Below, piece by piece: positions 1-14,952 of a DNA stretch of 64,000 bases. Both the position numbers and the translations under genes were made by a program. Positions within the stretch are counted from its first letter, which is position 1. Each line of letters begins with the position of its first letter. Source of the stretch: Pseudomonas sp. F(2018) (lineage in GTDB: Bacteria; Pseudomonadota; Gammaproteobacteria; Pseudomonadales; Pseudomonadaceae). The notes under the pieces were generated by a model, which was not told the DNA's origin, did not search any database, and saw nothing but the letters and a program-made list of their open reading frames with translations. The DNA lies in contig NZ_SCOM01000001.1 in the NCBI RefSeq assembly GCF_005508865.1, forward strand, positions 248,001-312,000, in the 5' to 3' direction.

Positions 1-1
1 G

Positions 2-223
2 GGCTTCGTCCACCAGCGTCTGCCGGCGCGGCGCTACGCGGTGTTCCGCCACGCGGGGCATATCTCCAGCATCCACGAGACCTTCGCCGCGATCTTCCAG
101 CGCTGGCTGCCGGCCTCCGGCATGCAGGCGGCCGACGCGCCGGAGTTCGAGCGCTACAGCGCCGACTTCGACCCCATGGCCGGCAAGGGGCGCGTGGATA
201 TCTGGGTGCCACTGCGCGACTGA
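2..223 (+). CDS. C-terminal part of an AraC/GyrI-like effector-binding regulator (partial at window edge)
   Basis: Only the last 73 or so codons are present; the gene starts before the window. The reading frame is open from base 2 and ends at a TGA at 221-223. The residues (HQRLPARRYAVFRHAGH, then ...DIWVPLRD at the end) have the look of the GyrI-like/effector-binding (SHCB) fold found alone or at the C-terminus of AraC-family regulators: a P-x-x-x-Y-A-V-F-x-H-x-G-H strand-turn and a terminal D-I-W-V-P-L strand. Whether an AraC helix-turn-helix precedes it cannot be seen. The next gene follows on the same strand after about 50 bases, but no functional link is evident. Confidence 0.6.
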   Translation, partial: GFVHQRLPARRYAVFRHAGHISSIHETFAAIFQRWLPASGMQAADAPEFERYSADFDPMAGKGRVDIWVPLRD

Positions 224-274
224 AGGGGGCGCTCCGGCCTACACTGCAGGCATTGCTGATGACGATGTCTGCTG

Positions 275-1042
275 ATGCCCAGCCCGCTCCAATCCTTTCG
301 CCTGGTTCACCTCGCCGCCCTGCTGTGCGCCGCCCTGGCCTGGCAGTCGGTCGGCGCCGCCACGCCCGCGCCGGAGTATCGCGTGGGCGTGGAGCAGGTG
401 GACTATTACCCGATCTATTCGGCCGTGCCGCCGCACAATCACTACCGCGGCTATGCCCGCGACCTGCTGGATCTGTTCGCCGCCCGCGAGAACCTGCGCC
501 TGATCTATGTGGCGCTGCCGGTGCGGCGCCTGTCGCACGCCTACCTGGCCGGCCAGCTGGACCTGATGTTCCCCGACAACCCGCGCTGGGATGTGCAGGA
601 GAAGCCGACCGGCATTCGCTATTCGCAACCGGTGCTGCAGTTCCAGGACGCCATGCTGGTGCTGCCCAAGCGCCTGGGCCAGCCGCGCGAGAGTTTCCGC
701 AAGCTGGGCTTCGTGCGTGGCTTCACCCCGTGGAAATTCCAGGACGACATCGCCGCCGGCCGGGTCAGCATCCACGAGTCGCCCAACCCCGAGGGGCTGA
801 TCCGCATGACCCTGGCCGGCTACATCGACGTCGCCAACATGGCGCGCCAGGTGGCGCGCTTCCACCTCAAGCGCCTGGGCCGGCCGGAAAGTCTGGTGGT
901 GCAGCCGCTCCTGCTGCCGCAGCGCGACAGCTATTACCACCTGTCGAGCATCCACCATCCGCAGCTGATCCGTCGTTTCGATGCCTTCCTGCTACGCGAG
1001 CAGCAGGCGGTGCAGGCGCTGAAGAACAAGTACGAGCTATGA
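275..1042 (+). CDS. Periplasmic solute-binding-like protein (SBP family 3-like)
   Basis: 255 residues. The N-terminus is a clear Sec signal peptide (hydrophobic core around residues 11-27, A-x-A cleavage near residue 29, then TPAPEYRVGVEQVDYYPIY). The mature part resembles family-3 extracellular solute-binding domains: a GYARDLLDLFAA segment, then LIYVALPVRRL and a short C-terminal helix. Pseudomonas genomes contain many such stand-alone proteins with no transporter genes beside them, and none is beside this one. The ligand is unknown. The ATG at 275 has no strong ribosome-binding site, so the exact start is uncertain, but the signal peptide supports it. Confidence 0.65.
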   Translation: MPSPLQSFRLVHLAALLCAALAWQSVGAATPAPEYRVGVEQVDYYPIYSAVPPHNHYRGYARDLLDLFAARENLRLIYVALPVRRLSHAYLAGQLDLMFPDNPRWDVQEKPTGIRYSQPVLQFQDAMLVLPKRLGQPRESFRKLGFVRGFTPWKFQDDIAAGRVSIHESPNPEGLIRMTLAGYIDVANMARQVARFHLKRLGRPESLVVQPLLLPQRDSYYHLSSIHHPQLIRRFDAFLLREQQAVQALKNKYEL

Positions 1043-1121
1043 GCGCCTGCTGGCCGATTGGCACGACTTGCCCGCCGCTGCGAGTGGCGCGATAGTCGCA
1101 GGCCCCACCCGCGAGACTGCA

Positions 1122-1676
1122 ATGACGATGGACAGCCTGCGCAGCAACGGACTGACGCCGACCCTGGTACGCGGCGACCTGATCGACACCCCGCTCGGCG
1201 TGATGATCGCCCTGGTGGATGCCCAGGGCGCGCTGCAGCGCCTGGAGTTCCTCGACGACGAGGTGCACGAGCCGCTGATCTGGCGTGGCTACCAGCTGCA
1301 GCGCGAGGCCGAGCTGGTGGCGCCGGTGGCGCGCCAGCTGGACGAGTACTTCGCCGGCCGTCGCCGCGAGTTCGAACTGGCCCTGGCACCGCTGGGCAAC
1401 GCCTTCCTGCACGAGGCCTGGAAGCACCTGCGCCAGGTGCCCTACGGCACCACCATGACCTACGGCGCGCTGGCCCTGAAGCTGGAGCGCAATACCTCGG
1501 CACGGGCAGTGGGCCGCGCCAATGCGGTCAACCCCATCGCCATCATTGTGCCCTGCCACCGCATCATCGGCGCCAACGGCAACCTCACCGGCTATGCCGG
1601 CGGCCTGCACCGCAAGCAGGCGCTGCTGGAGCTGGAGGGAGTGCTCACGCCGGCGCGCCAGCAGTCGCTGCTGTAG
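1122..1676 (+). CDS. ogt: Methylated-DNA--[protein]-cysteine S-methyltransferase
   Basis: 184 residues with the start at ATG 1122; an in-frame ATG at 1128 and an upstream start at 1068 are possible, but the conserved part begins with TLVRGDLIDTPLGVM. The protein repairs O6-methylguanine and O4-methylthymine by irreversible transfer of the alkyl group to its own cysteine. The acceptor motif is IIVPCHRII with the cysteine at about residue 145. It is preceded by the winged-helix region (VPYGTTMTYGALA, with the Arg finger in ARAVGRANAVNP) and followed by LTGYAGGLHRKQALLELEG. This order is typical of Ogt/AGT proteins. It lies alone between a binding protein and kup. Confidence 0.93.
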   Translation: MTMDSLRSNGLTPTLVRGDLIDTPLGVMIALVDAQGALQRLEFLDDEVHEPLIWRGYQLQREAELVAPVARQLDEYFAGRRREFELALAPLGNAFLHEAWKHLRQVPYGTTMTYGALALKLERNTSARAVGRANAVNPIAIIVPCHRIIGANGNLTGYAGGLHRKQALLELEGVLTPARQQSLL

Positions 1677-1843
1677 GCGTTTCCGGTAGGCGCCGGGAGA
1701 TTCTTTACGCATTCTTAACGGCCGGGCCCTGGCCGCCAGGCGAGAATTGACGCCCTGAAGTGGTTCGCTGGCCGGTTCGACCGGCCGCGCGCCATGGTCA
1801 TTTTCGCGGCGCCGGATGCCGCGGCTCTCGCTGAGGTGCGTCG

Positions 1844-3745
1844 TTGAGTTCCCACATCCCGGATGCGGCCGGGCAGTCCCCAGGCCGCTCGTCATCCTTC
1901 GGTCTGCTGGTGGCCGCCATCGGCGTGGTCTACGGCGACATCGGCACCAGTCCGCTATACACCCTCAAGGAAGTCTTCGCCGGCCACTACGGTGTGCGCG
2001 TCGATCACGACGGCGTGCTGGGCATCCTCTCGCTGATCCTCTGGTCGCTGCTCTGGGTGGTCTCGCTCAAGTACGTGCTGTTCATGCTGCGCGCCGACAA
2101 CGGCGGCGAGGGCGGGGTGATGGCGCTCACCGCCCTGGCCCGCCGCGCCACCGCCGCGCATCCACGGCTGAGTGGCGTGCTGGTGCTGCTCGGCCTGTTC
2201 GGCACCGCGCTGTTTTACGGCGACAGCATGATCACCCCGGCCATCTCGGTGCTCTCCGCGGTGGAGGGTCTGGACGTGGCGCTGCCGGGCATGAGCCACT
2301 GGGTGGTGCCGGTCACCGTGATCCTGCTGATCGGCCTGTTCCTGATCCAGAAGCACGGCACAGCGCGCATCGGCATCCTGTTCGGTCCGGTGATGGTCCT
2401 GTGGTTCCTGGTGCTGGGCGTGCTCGGCATCCACGGCATAGTGCAGCGCCCCGAGGTGCTGCAGGCGCTCAATCCCTGGTGGGCGCTGAACTTCTTCATC
2501 GCCCATCCGGGCGTCGGCGTGACCATCCTCGGCGCCGTGGTGCTGGCACTGACCGGTGCCGAGGCGCTGTACGCCGACATGGGCCACTTCGGCCGCCGGC
2601 CCATCGCCCGCGCCTGGTTCGCCCTGGTGCTGCCGGGCCTGGTGCTCAACTACTTCGGCCAGGGCGCGCTGCTGCTGGAAAACCCCGAGGCGGCGCGCAA
2701 TCCCTTCTACCTGCTGGCGCCGTCCTGGGCACTGCTGCCGATGATCGGCCTGGCCACCCTGGCCACCATCATCGCCTCCCAGGCGGTGATCTCCGGCGCC
2801 TTCTCCCTCAGCCAGCAGGCCATGCAGCTCGGCTACATCCCGCGCATGCAGGTGCAGCACACCTCCAGCGCGGCCCAGGGGCAGATCTATGTCGGCGTGG
2901 TCAACTGGGCGCTGATGGTCGCCGTGGTGCTGCTGGTGATCGGCTTCGGCTCCTCCGGTGCGCTGGCCGCTGCCTATGGCGTGGCGGTGACCACAACCAT
3001 GCTGATCGACACCCTGCTGGTGTCGGCAGTGATGCTTCTGCTGTGGCGCACGCCGCGCTGGCTGGCCATCCCGGTGCTGCTCGGCTTCCTCCTGGTGGAC
3101 AGTCTGTTCTTCAGCGCCAACGTGCCCAAGGTGCTCCAGGGCGGCGCCTTCCCGGTGGTCGCCGGTATCGCCCTGTTCCTGCTGATGACCACCTGGAAGC
3201 GCGGCAAGCAGATGCTGTTCGCCCGCCTGGACGAGACGGCCCTGCCGCTGCCGGCCTTCCTCGGCAGCATCCGCATTCAGCCGCCGCACCGCGTCAACGG
3301 CACCGCCATCTTCCTCAGCGCGAGGCCGGACGCCGTGCCCCACGCGCTGTTGCACAACCTGCTGCACAACCAGGTGCTGCACGAGCAGGTGGTGCTACTC
3401 ACGGTGGTCAGCGAGGACGAACCGCGCCTGGCGCCGGAGCGGCGCTTCGAGGTGTCGGCCTATGGCGACGGCTTCTTCCGGGTGATCCTGCACTTCGGCT
3501 TCATGGAGGAGCCGGACGTGCCGGCGGCGCTGCGCCTGTGTCACCTGGACGAGCTGGACTTCTCGCCGATGCGCACCACCTACTTCCTCAGCCGCGAGAC
3601 GGTGATCCCGACCAAGCGCTTCGGCATGGCTCCCTGGCGCGAGCGCCTGTTCGCCTTCCTGCAGAAGAACGCCAACAGCAGCATGAGCTACTTCCAGCTG
3701 CCGGTTAACCGGGTGATAGAGCTGGGCACGCAAGTCGAGATCTGA
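1844..3745 (+). CDS. kup: Low-affinity potassium/proton symporter Kup
   Basis: 633 residues, normal Kup length (about 620-640). The start is a TTG at 1844, preceded by a GAGGTG ribosome-binding site at the right distance. The family signature is present near the N-terminus ([21 protein letters not shown], about residues 22-42), followed by about twelve hydrophobic segments up to residue 435 and a cytoplasmic C-terminal domain of about 190 residues. Conserved blocks [16 protein letters not shown] and [19 protein letters not shown] are visible. It takes up K+ at the inner membrane, especially under low-pH or hyperosmotic conditions in E. coli. A stand-alone transcription unit is likely. Confidence 0.95.
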   Translation: MSSHIPDAAGQSPGRSSSFGLLVAAIGVVYGDIGTSPLYTLKEVFAGHYGVRVDHDGVLGILSLILWSLLWVVSLKYVLFMLRADNGGEGGVMALTALARRATAAHPRLSGVLVLLGLFGTALFYGDSMITPAISVLSAVEGLDVALPGMSHWVVPVTVILLIGLFLIQKHGTARIGILFGPVMVLWFLVLGVLGIHGIVQRPEVLQALNPWWALNFFIAHPGVGVTILGAVVLALTGAEALYADMGHFGRRPIARAWFALVLPGLVLNYFGQGALLLENPEAARNPFYLLAPSWALLPMIGLATLATIIASQAVISGAFSLSQQAMQLGYIPRMQVQHTSSAAQGQIYVGVVNWALMVAVVLLVIGFGSSGALAAAYGVAVTTTMLIDTLLVSAVMLLLWRTPRWLAIPVLLGFLLVDSLFFSANVPKVLQGGAFPVVAGIALFLLMTTWKRGKQMLFARLDETALPLPAFLGSIRIQPPHRVNGTAIFLSARPDAVPHALLHNLLHNQVLHEQVVLLTVVSEDEPRLAPERRFEVSAYGDGFFRVILHFGFMEEPDVPAALRLCHLDELDFSPMRTTYFLSRETVIPTKRFGMAPWRERLFAFLQKNANSSMSYFQLPVNRVIELGTQVEI

Positions 3746-3809
3746 CCCCGCAAGGCCACCCCGCCCGGTAGAATCGCCCCGAGAAACGATTTTCCCGAGG
3801 CAGAGCAGC

Positions 3810-6170
3810 GTGGATCTACAGCAGGGCTTCGTCCTGACCCGGCACTGGCGCGACACGCCGGCCGGCACCGAGGTCGAATTCTGGCTGGCCAGCGACGCCG
3901 GCCCGCGCCGAGTGCGCCTGGCGCCCCAGCCCTCGGTGGCGTTCATCCCCGAGGTGCAGCGCGAGCGCGCCGAGGCGCAGCTGCGCGGCGAGCGTGAGGT
4001 GGAGCTGCGCCCGCTGGGCCTGCGCGACTTTCGCCAGCGGCCGATGCTCGGCCTGTACTGCCGCTCGCATCGCCAGCTGATCAAGCTGGACAAGCAGCTG
4101 CGCAAGGCCGGCGTGGATGTGTACGAGGCCGATATCCGCCCGCCCGAACGCTTCCTGATGGAGCGCTTCATCACCGCGCCGGTCAGCTTCGGCGGCACGC
4201 CGGGCGAGGACGGCACGCTGCTCGACGCGCGCCTGAAGCCGGACGACAGCTATCGCCCGACACTGCGCCTGGCCTCGCTGGACATCGAGACCAGCGAGCG
4301 CGGCGAGCTGTACTCCATCGCCATCGAGGGCTGCGGCCAGCGCCAGGTGTATATGCTCGGCGAGCGGCCGGAAGTGGCCCCCGAGGTGGATTTCGACCTG
4401 GCCTACTGCGCCAGCCGCGCCGAGCTGCTGCATTGCCTCAACGCCTGGCTGGCCGCGCACGACCCGGACGCCATCATCGGCTGGAACCTGGTGCAGTTCG
4501 ACCTGCGCGTGCTGCAGCGCCATGCCGCCGAGCTGCAGGTGCCGCTGCTGTTCGGCCGCGGCGGCGAGCCGATGGAATGGCGCGAGCACGCCAGCCACAA
4601 CCACTACTTCGCGGCGGCGGCCGGGCGCCTGATCATCGACGGCATCGAGGCGCTGCGCTCGGCCACCTGGAGCTTCCCCTCGTTCAGCCTGGAGAACGTG
4701 GCGCAGACCCTGCTCGGCGAGGGCAAGGCAATCGACACGCCGTACCAGCGCATGGACGAGATCAACCGCATGTTCGCCGAGGACCAGCCGGCCTTGGCCC
4801 GCTACAACCTCAAGGACTGCGAGCTGGTCACGCGCATCTTCGCCCACACCCGGCTGATCGACTTCCTCCTCGAACGCGCCGCCACCACCGGCCTGCCCGC
4901 CGACCGCAGCGGCGGCTCGGTGGCGGCCTTCACCCACCTGTACCTGCCGGCCATGCACCGCATGGGCTTCGTCGCGCCGAATCTGGGCGAGAAGATGCCC
5001 CAGGCCAGCCCCGGCGGCTTCGTCATGGACTCGCGCCCGGGGCTCTACGAGTCGGTGCTGGTGCTGGATTACAAGAGCCTGTACCCGTCGATCATCCGCA
5101 CCTTTCTGATCGACCCGGTGGGCCTGATCGAGGGCCTGCGCGAGCCGGACGACGAGCATTCGGTGGAGGGCTTCCGTGGCGCGCGCTTCTCGCGCACCCG
5201 GCACTGCCTGCCGGCCATCGTCGAGCGGGTCTGGCAGGGCCGCGAGGCGGCCAAGCGCGAGGGCAACGCGCCGCTGTCGCAGGCGCTGAAGATCATCATG
5301 AACGCCTTCTACGGCGTGCTCGGCTCCAGCGGCTGCCGCTTCTTCGACACGCGCCTGGCCTCGTCCATCACCCTGCGCGGCCACGCCATCATGAAGCGCA
5401 CCCGCGAGCTGATCGAGGCCGAGGGCTACCGGGTGATCTACGGCGACACCGACTCCACCTTCGTCTGGCTCGGCCATGAACACGCCGAAGAAGATGCCGC
5501 GCGCATCGGCCGCGCGCTGGTGGCACGGGTCAACCAGTGGTGGCGCGCGCACCTGCGCGAGGAGATGGGCCTGGAGAGCGCCCTGGAGCTGCAGTACGAG
5601 AGCCACTACCGGCGCTTCCTGATGCCCACCGTGCGCGGGGCCGAGGAGGGCAGCAAGAAGCGCTACGCCGGCCTGGTACGCCGCGCCGACGGCAGCGAGG
5701 AGATGGTGTTCAAGGGCCTGGAGACGGTGCGCACCGACTGGTCGCCGCTGGCCCAGCGCTTCCAGCAGGAGCTGTATCGGCTGATCTTCGAGCGCAAGCC
5801 GCACCAGGAGTACATACGTGACTATGTGCGGCGCACCCTGGCCGGCGAGCTGGACGAGCTGCTGATTTACCGCAAGCGCCTGCGCCGCAAGCTCGGCGAC
5901 TACGAGCGCAACGTGCCGCCGCACGTACGCGCCGCGCGCCTGGCCGACGAGCACAACGACCGCCTGGGCCGCCCGCGCCAGTACCAGCGCGGCGGCTCGA
6001 TCAGCTACCTGATCACCGTGGCCGGGCCCGAACCGCTGGAGACCCGGGCCGCCGCCATCGACTACGAGCACTACCTGACCCGGCAGCTGCAGCCGATCGC
6101 CGACGCCATCCTGCCCTTCGTGGGCGACGATTTCACGCGTCTGGTCAATCCGCAGCTGGGGCTGTTCTGA
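3810..6170 (+). CDS. polB: DNA polymerase II (family B, proofreading)
   Basis: 786 residues, the usual size for bacterial Pol II; start GTG at 3810. The N-terminal exonuclease motifs are intact: DIET (D158, E160), [10 protein letters not shown], and YNLKDCELV. The polymerase motifs follow: motif [13 protein letters not shown] (D420), motif [13 protein letters not shown], and motif C YGDTDS (D546, D548). The product extends primers past lesions and restarts replication, normally as part of the SOS response in E. coli; I did not find a convincing LexA site in the short 64-base gap after kup. The gene is followed by about 160 bases without a gene. Confidence 0.95.
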   Translation: MDLQQGFVLTRHWRDTPAGTEVEFWLASDAGPRRVRLAPQPSVAFIPEVQRERAEAQLRGEREVELRPLGLRDFRQRPMLGLYCRSHRQLIKLDKQLRKAGVDVYEADIRPPERFLMERFITAPVSFGGTPGEDGTLLDARLKPDDSYRPTLRLASLDIETSERGELYSIAIEGCGQRQVYMLGERPEVAPEVDFDLAYCASRAELLHCLNAWLAAHDPDAIIGWNLVQFDLRVLQRHAAELQVPLLFGRGGEPMEWREHASHNHYFAAAAGRLIIDGIEALRSATWSFPSFSLENVAQTLLGEGKAIDTPYQRMDEINRMFAEDQPALARYNLKDCELVTRIFAHTRLIDFLLERAATTGLPADRSGGSVAAFTHLYLPAMHRMGFVAPNLGEKMPQASPGGFVMDSRPGLYESVLVLDYKSLYPSIIRTFLIDPVGLIEGLREPDDEHSVEGFRGARFSRTRHCLPAIVERVWQGREAAKREGNAPLSQALKIIMNAFYGVLGSSGCRFFDTRLASSITLRGHAIMKRTRELIEAEGYRVIYGDTDSTFVWLGHEHAEEDAARIGRALVARVNQWWRAHLREEMGLESALELQYESHYRRFLMPTVRGAEEGSKKRYAGLVRRADGSEEMVFKGLETVRTDWSPLAQRFQQELYRLIFERKPHQEYIRDYVRRTLAGELDELLIYRKRLRRKLGDYERNVPPHVRAARLADEHNDRLGRPRQYQRGGSISYLITVAGPEPLETRAAAIDYEHYLTRQLQPIADAILPFVGDDFTRLVNPQLGLF

Positions 6171-6332
6171 GGCCTGCTGGCCGCGCTGCCGCTCAGCGGG
6201 CCGGCGCGGCGGCGTGAGCGAGTCGGCAAACCGGCCTCATCGCGGCGCAAGGGGCTTCTCCGCTGGCGGACGGTTCTATACTTTTCCGCCTGCAGTATGG
6301 ATTCATGGCTATCGGAACGGAGCTGAAGAGAC

Positions 6333-6560
6333 ATGAACGGCTGGCAGCGGCTTTGGATGCTGTTTTCTATGGTCTGGACGGGCCTGGTGCTGTTCTACGT
6401 GAGCAAGACCTGGCGCCTGACCGACCGGGAAGAGTTGCTCAACTGGAATCTGATCGCCGAGGCCCTGCTCGGGCTGGTGGCGCCCATCCTGCTCAGCTAC
6501 CTGGTGGGCGTGCTGGTGGGCTGGCTCTGGAACAGGCTGAGGAAGACCAGGCCCTCCTGA
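6333..6560 (+). CDS. Small inner-membrane protein of unknown function
   Basis: 75 residues with two predicted membrane segments: residues 5-24 (LWMLFSMVWTGLVLFYV) and 42-67 (LLGLVAPILLSYLVGVLVGWLW), joined by a polar stretch TWRLTDREELLNWN. The C-terminus is basic (NRLRKTRPS), suggesting that end lies in the cytoplasm. The ATG at 6333 follows GGAGCTGAAGAGAC, an acceptable ribosome-binding site. No family recognised. Codon use matches the neighbouring genes, and the protein is plausible but not proven. Confidence 0.6.
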   Translation: MNGWQRLWMLFSMVWTGLVLFYVSKTWRLTDREELLNWNLIAEALLGLVAPILLSYLVGVLVGWLWNRLRKTRPS

Positions 6561-6639
6561 GCCCCTGTGCCCGTCGCCACGCGGTGTGGCTGGTCAGCGG
6601 GTCGACCAAGCAGTTGCCGCCTCGTCCCCGCGGCGACGC

Positions 6640-10869
<4,230 letters not shown>

Positions 10870-10873
<4 letters not shown>

Positions 10874-12453
10874 GCGCTTCTCCAGCGCGTCGCGCGCGCT
10901 TCGATCAGTTGTCCGAGGGTGTTGAGCAGGGCGCCGGTGATGCCGATCAGCAGCATCCCGGCCATCACCTGGTCCATGCGGAACAGTTGCTGGGCGCCGA
11001 TCATCAGGCTGGCCAGGCCGCCGTCCGAGGGCATGAAGTATTCGGCGCCGATGGTGCCGAGCCAGGCGAAGATCAGCGCCAGGCGCAGACCGGCGAAGAT
11101 GGCCGGGGCGGCGCCCGGCAGCACCAGACGCAGCAGGCGCTGGCGGCGATTCAGGCGCAGGGCGCGGGCGGCCTCGTCCAGCTGTGGCGAGAGGGCGGCG
11201 ATGCCGCGCTGGCTGGCGATCAGCAGGGGGAAGAAGGTGGCCATGCCGACGAACACCAGCTTGGCCGCCTCGCCCAGACCGAACCAGGCGGTGAGCAGCG
11301 GCACCCAGGCGAAGATCGCCACCTGGCGCAGCGCCGCCAGCGACGGGCCGAGCACCCGCTCCGCCGGGCGCCACAGGCCGAGCAGCACGCCCAGGGCCAG
11401 GCCCAGGCCGCCACCCAGCAGCAGGCCGCCGAGGGCGCGGCGCAGGCTGAGCAGCAGGCCGTCGACCAGGCTGCGGTCGACCAGGCCCAGCCAGGTGGCC
11501 TGGGCCACCTGCGCCGGGCTGGCGAGGATATTGGCGTCGACCCAGCCGGCGCTGCAGGTCAGCTGCCACAGGCCGAGCAGCGCCAGCGGCAGGTACCAGG
11601 GTTGCAGACGCTGCCAGCCACGCCCGGCCGCCGCGCGGCGGAACTCGGCGGTGGGTGGGTGCGGCCAGTGCAGCAGGCGCCGGTCGAGCCACTGGATGGC
11701 GCGGTCCAGCACCACGCCGAACAGGCCGATGACCAGGATGCAGACGAACACGATGTCGAGCATGAACAGCTGACGGCCCCACACCATCAGGTAGCCGAGG
11801 CCCTCGCTGGAGGCCAGCAGTTCCACCGCCAGCAGCGACGCCCAGCCGGTGGCCAGGGCCAGGCGCAGGCCGGCCATGAACGAGGGCAGGGCGGCGGGGA
11901 TGGTCAGCCGCCACAGGCGCAGGTGCAGCGGCAGGCGCAGCACCTCGGCGGCCTCGCGCAGGCGCGGCTGGGCATCGCGCACGCCGACCAGGGTGTGGAT
12001 GGTGATGGGCACGATGATGGCCTTGATCAGCACCACCAGCTTGAGTGCCTCGCCGATGCCGAACAGCAGCATGAACAGCGGAATCCAGGCCAGGGTCGGG
12101 ATCTGCGCCAGCGCTGCGAAAGTGGGGAACACCAGGCGCTCGGCGCGGGCGCTGCTGCCGAGCAGGGCGCCCAGGGCGACGCCGGCGGCCACCCCGCCGA
12201 GCAGGCCCCAGGCCAGGCGCTGCAGGCTGATCGCCAGGTGCTGCCAGAGTTCGCCCTGGCCCAGTTCCAGCAGGGTCTGCCAGACCAGGTCGGGCGCCGG
12301 CAGTACCTGCTCGCCCATCCAGCCCCAGTGGCTCGCCACCTGCCAGAGCAGCAACAGGCTGACGGGCAGCAACCAGGGCAGCAGGCGCTCGCCCTGCAGG
12401 CGTGGCACCAACCACAACGGGCGCGGCAGGTCGCGCACGGCGCCGTGGCTCAT
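10870..12453 (-). CDS. atsB: Sulfate-ester ABC transporter permease with two fused permease domains
   Basis: 527 residues, about twice the length of an SsuC/TauC permease. Two homologous halves are visible: residues about 20-260 and 275-525. Each starts with a hydrophobic helix plus LxxLWQ (LLPVSLLLLWQVASHWGW and LPLALLGLWQLTCSAGW), and each carries its own EAA loop (EAAEVLRLPLHLRLWRLTIP and EAARALRLNRRQRLLRLVLP) that would contact AtsC. One polypeptide would therefore make the whole membrane channel. It is the first gene of the leftward operon and diverges from atsR across a 303-base AT-rich gap. Confidence 0.92.
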
Positions 12454-12756
12454 GCTGCTGCGCTCCGGCGGACGGCGATATAAGCGCTGGTTAGTAAAGG
12501 CATATAAAAGCTCATATCAATTCGATTGAGAGATAAGAGCGGTCATTTAAAGAACCCCGGCAGGGCTCGGCCAATGCCTTTGCCGAATATTTTTTATGCC
12601 TGCGCGGCATCTGCCAGCGAGGCCGCGTGCGTGCTGATTTAGAGCTTTAAGTTACTAATAGATAATTTTTTAATATTTATTCTGCATAAGTGGTGCGTGC
12701 CTTAGTTTCGCCAGGGAGCACGGATCGAGTGCTCTGCCCAGACCAGGAGCATCACC
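12454..12756. promoter_or_regulatory. Divergent atsB/atsR control region
   Basis: 303 bases without a gene between the divergent atsB and atsR. It is far more AT-rich than its surroundings, especially 12481-12540 and 12640-12690. A GGCATATAAAAG stretch at 12499-12510 partly matches the motif GGAATATAAAA found upstream of two other genes of this region (24843 and 33976). In P. aeruginosa the atsR and atsBCA units depend on CysB and are repressed by sulfate and cysteine; a similar control is likely here but I cannot place a CysB site with confidence. The ribosome-binding site of atsR (AGGAG, 12746-12750) ends the region. Confidence 0.5.
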
Positions 12757-13812
12757 ATGAAGAGTCTTTTCAACGGCTTCGCCGCGCTGTTCGCCACCCC
12801 GGCGCTGATCGGCCTGCTGGCCTACCTGCCGCCCGCGCAGGCGGCGGACAAGCTGGAGGAAATCCGCATCGCCGTGCCCGATGTCAGCGCCGGTCCCCAG
12901 CACAGTGGCGGTGGCGTGGTCGACGTATTGCGCAGCCGGCAGATCCTCGAGAAGGAGTTCGCCGCCGACGGTATCAAGATCCGCTGGAGCTTCTTCAAGG
13001 GCGCCGGCCCGGTGATCAACGAGGCCCTGGCCAACGACCAGGTGGACTTCGCCTACCTCGGCGACCTGGCCGCCATCATCGGCAAGGCCAACGGCCTGGA
13101 CACCCGCCTGCTCAGCGCCACCGCGCGTGACATCAAGCACTACCTGGGCGTGGTGCCGGGCTCCGGCATCAAGAGCCTGGAAGACCTCAAGGGCAAGCGC
13201 GTGGCGATCTTCCGTGGCACCGCCTCGCAGCTGTCGTTCGATGCCGCCCTGGCCAGCAAGGGCCTGTCCGAGCGCGACCTGCAGGTGATCAACCTGGACT
13301 TCAACGCGGCCACCGCGGCGCTGGCGGCCAAGCAGATCGACGCCACCTGGAGCCTGTCCAACCTGATCGCCCTGAAGGCGCGCGGCGTGGCCGAGCTGCC
13401 GCTGTCCACCGACGACCTCGGCGGCGTCGGCAGCATCCAGGGCGTACTGGTGGCCGACGGCCGCTTCGTCGACCAGCATCCGCAGGTCACCGCGCGCCTG
13501 ATCAAGGCGCAGCAGCAGGCGGTGAGCTGGCTGCGCGACGAGCAGAACAAGCAGGCCTATATCGACCTGGTCTCGGGCCTGGCCAACTACCCGACGCTGA
13601 TCCTGCAGAACGATCTGCACAACAGCAGCTTCAGCAGGATCTTCGACCCGCAGCTGGACGCCGGCTTCCTCGCCCGCCTGCAGCAGAGCGTCGACCTGGC
13701 CGCCGAGCAGCGCCTGGTACGCAAGGGCTTCGTGGTCAAGGACTGGGCCGAGCCGAAGTTCCTCGATGCGGCCCTGGCCGGGCAGAAGGAATCGGTGGCG
13801 GTGGCTCAGTAA
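12757..13812 (+). CDS. atsR: Periplasmic sulfate-ester-binding protein of the AtsRBC transporter
   Basis: 351 residues. The N-terminus is a Sec signal peptide (MKSLFNGFAALFATPALIGLLAYLPPAQAA, cleavage after about residue 30). The mature protein is an SsuA/TauA-type binding protein: INEALANDQVDFAYLGDLAAIIGKANG and LKGKRVAIFRGTASQLSF are the lobe-1 features of this family. A good ribosome-binding site (AGGAGCATCACC) precedes the ATG. It faces the atsB-atsC operon divergently, as in P. aeruginosa and P. putida, and supplies the permease with alkyl and aryl sulfate esters. Its end overlaps the end of the convergent zapE by seven bases. Confidence 0.9.
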   Translation: MKSLFNGFAALFATPALIGLLAYLPPAQAADKLEEIRIAVPDVSAGPQHSGGGVVDVLRSRQILEKEFAADGIKIRWSFFKGAGPVINEALANDQVDFAYLGDLAAIIGKANGLDTRLLSATARDIKHYLGVVPGSGIKSLEDLKGKRVAIFRGTASQLSFDAALASKGLSERDLQVINLDFNAATAALAAKQIDATWSLSNLIALKARGVAELPLSTDDLGGVGSIQGVLVADGRFVDQHPQVTARLIKAQQQAVSWLRDEQNKQAYIDLVSGLANYPTLILQNDLHNSSFSRIFDPQLDAGFLARLQQSVDLAAEQRLVRKGFVVKDWAEPKFLDAALAGQKESVAVAQ

Positions 13813-14909
13813 CGCGCCTGCTGCATCTCGCGCAGGCGGCTGAGAGTGCGGCGGAACGGGAATTCCAGGTAGCCGCGGGTGTACAGCGCCTCCGGCGGTA
13901 CCGCCGCCTCGATGAGCAGCGGGCGGCGGCGGTCATAGCATTCGTCGACCAGGGCGATGAAGCGCCGCACCGCATCGTCGTGCGGGGCCAGGCTGGGCAG
14001 CTCGCGGTCGCCGGCGACCACCCGCTCGGCGGCGTCCTCGGTGCCGCGGGCGATGCGCGCCGCGCGTTGCTCGCCGGACAGGCACGGCACGCCGCCCAGC
14101 AGCAGCGCCGGGAAGCGGTCGCACAACGCGATGAAGTCCTCGGCGGACCAGGCGCCCATGCACAGGGTGGCGAACTCCAGCCACACCGCACCGGGTGCCT
14201 GGGCGATCACCGGCAGCTGGCGCGAACCGATCTGCAGCGGCGCATGCGTCACCGGGCCGGCGTCGGCCAGACGGGCGAACGCTTCGGCCAGCGCGGTCGG
14301 CGCGTTGACCCAGTAGCGCTGGGTGGTCTGCCCCGGATGCAGGCGATGATCGCGTCCGCCGTCCACTTCCAGCACATCCAGATGCGCCTGCAGCGCGGCG
14401 ATGGCCGGCAGCAGGCGTTCGCGGTTGAAGCCGTCGGCGTACAGCTGGTCCGGCGGCTGGTTGGAGGTGGCGACCAGCACCAGGCCCTCGTCGAGCAGGG
14501 CGCGCAGCAGGCCGCCGACCAGCATGGCGTCGCCGATGTCGCTGATGAACAGCTCGTCGAAGCACAGCACGCGCACCTCGCCGGCCAGCTCGCGGGCCAG
14601 CGCGCGCAGCGGGTTGGCGGTGCCGCTGAGCTGGAACTGGCGCTGGTGCACCCAGCGCATGAAGTGGTGGAAATGCTGGCGCCGGGACGGCACGGTCAGG
14701 CTCTCGTGGAAGCGGTCGAGCAGCCAGGTCTTGCCGCGCCCGACCGGCCCCCAGAGATACACGCCACGACAGCTACGCCCTGCCGCGAGAGCAGCATGAC
14801 AGGCTTCGAGTTGCTCGACGGCGCGCAGCTGGGCGGCATCGGGATGCAGGTCGCCGCTGGCCAGGGCCTGGCGGTAGGCGGCGAGTGGCGAGGGTGGCGG
14901 CGTGGGCAT
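13806..14909 (-). CDS. zapE: Cell division protein ZapE (AFG1-like ATPase)
   Basis: 367 residues when started at ATG 14909; an upstream GTG at 14945 is in frame but adds only a low-complexity stretch. Walker A is GPVGRGKT and Walker B is VLCFDELFISD, followed by sensor-type LVATSN. The start PSPLAAYRQALASGDLHPDAAQ is typical of ZapE, which in E. coli binds FtsZ and acts in late constriction under stress. Pseudomonas often has two AFG1-like paralogues, so this may not be the main ZapE. It sits inside the sulfur locus by position but has no visible link to it; it converges on atsR with a seven-base overlap. Confidence 0.88.
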   Translation of the reverse strand: MPTPPPSPLAAYRQALASGDLHPDAAQLRAVEQLEACHAALAAGRSCRGVYLWGPVGRGKTWLLDRFHESLTVPSRRQHFHHFMRWVHQRQFQLSGTANPLRALARELAGEVRVLCFDELFISDIGDAMLVGGLLRALLDEGLVLVATSNQPPDQLYADGFNRERLLPAIAALQAHLDVLEVDGGRDHRLHPGQTTQRYWVNAPTALAEAFARLADAGPVTHAPLQIGSRQLPVIAQAPGAVWLEFATLCMGAWSAEDFIALCDRFPALLLGGVPCLSGEQRAARIARGTEDAAERVVAGDRELPSLAPHDDAVRRFIALVDECYDRRRPLLIEAAVPPEALYTRGYLEFPFRRTLSRLREMQQARY

Positions 14910-14952
14910 GGCCGCACTGTAGCGGCCGGCGGCCGGGTTGCCCACCGCTGCG

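Noticed and set aside
6561-6639. Possible formylglycine-generating enzyme for the sulfatases near the operon
   Set aside because: No reading frame with FGE features exists in this gap or anywhere else in the window; the activating enzyme must be elsewhere.
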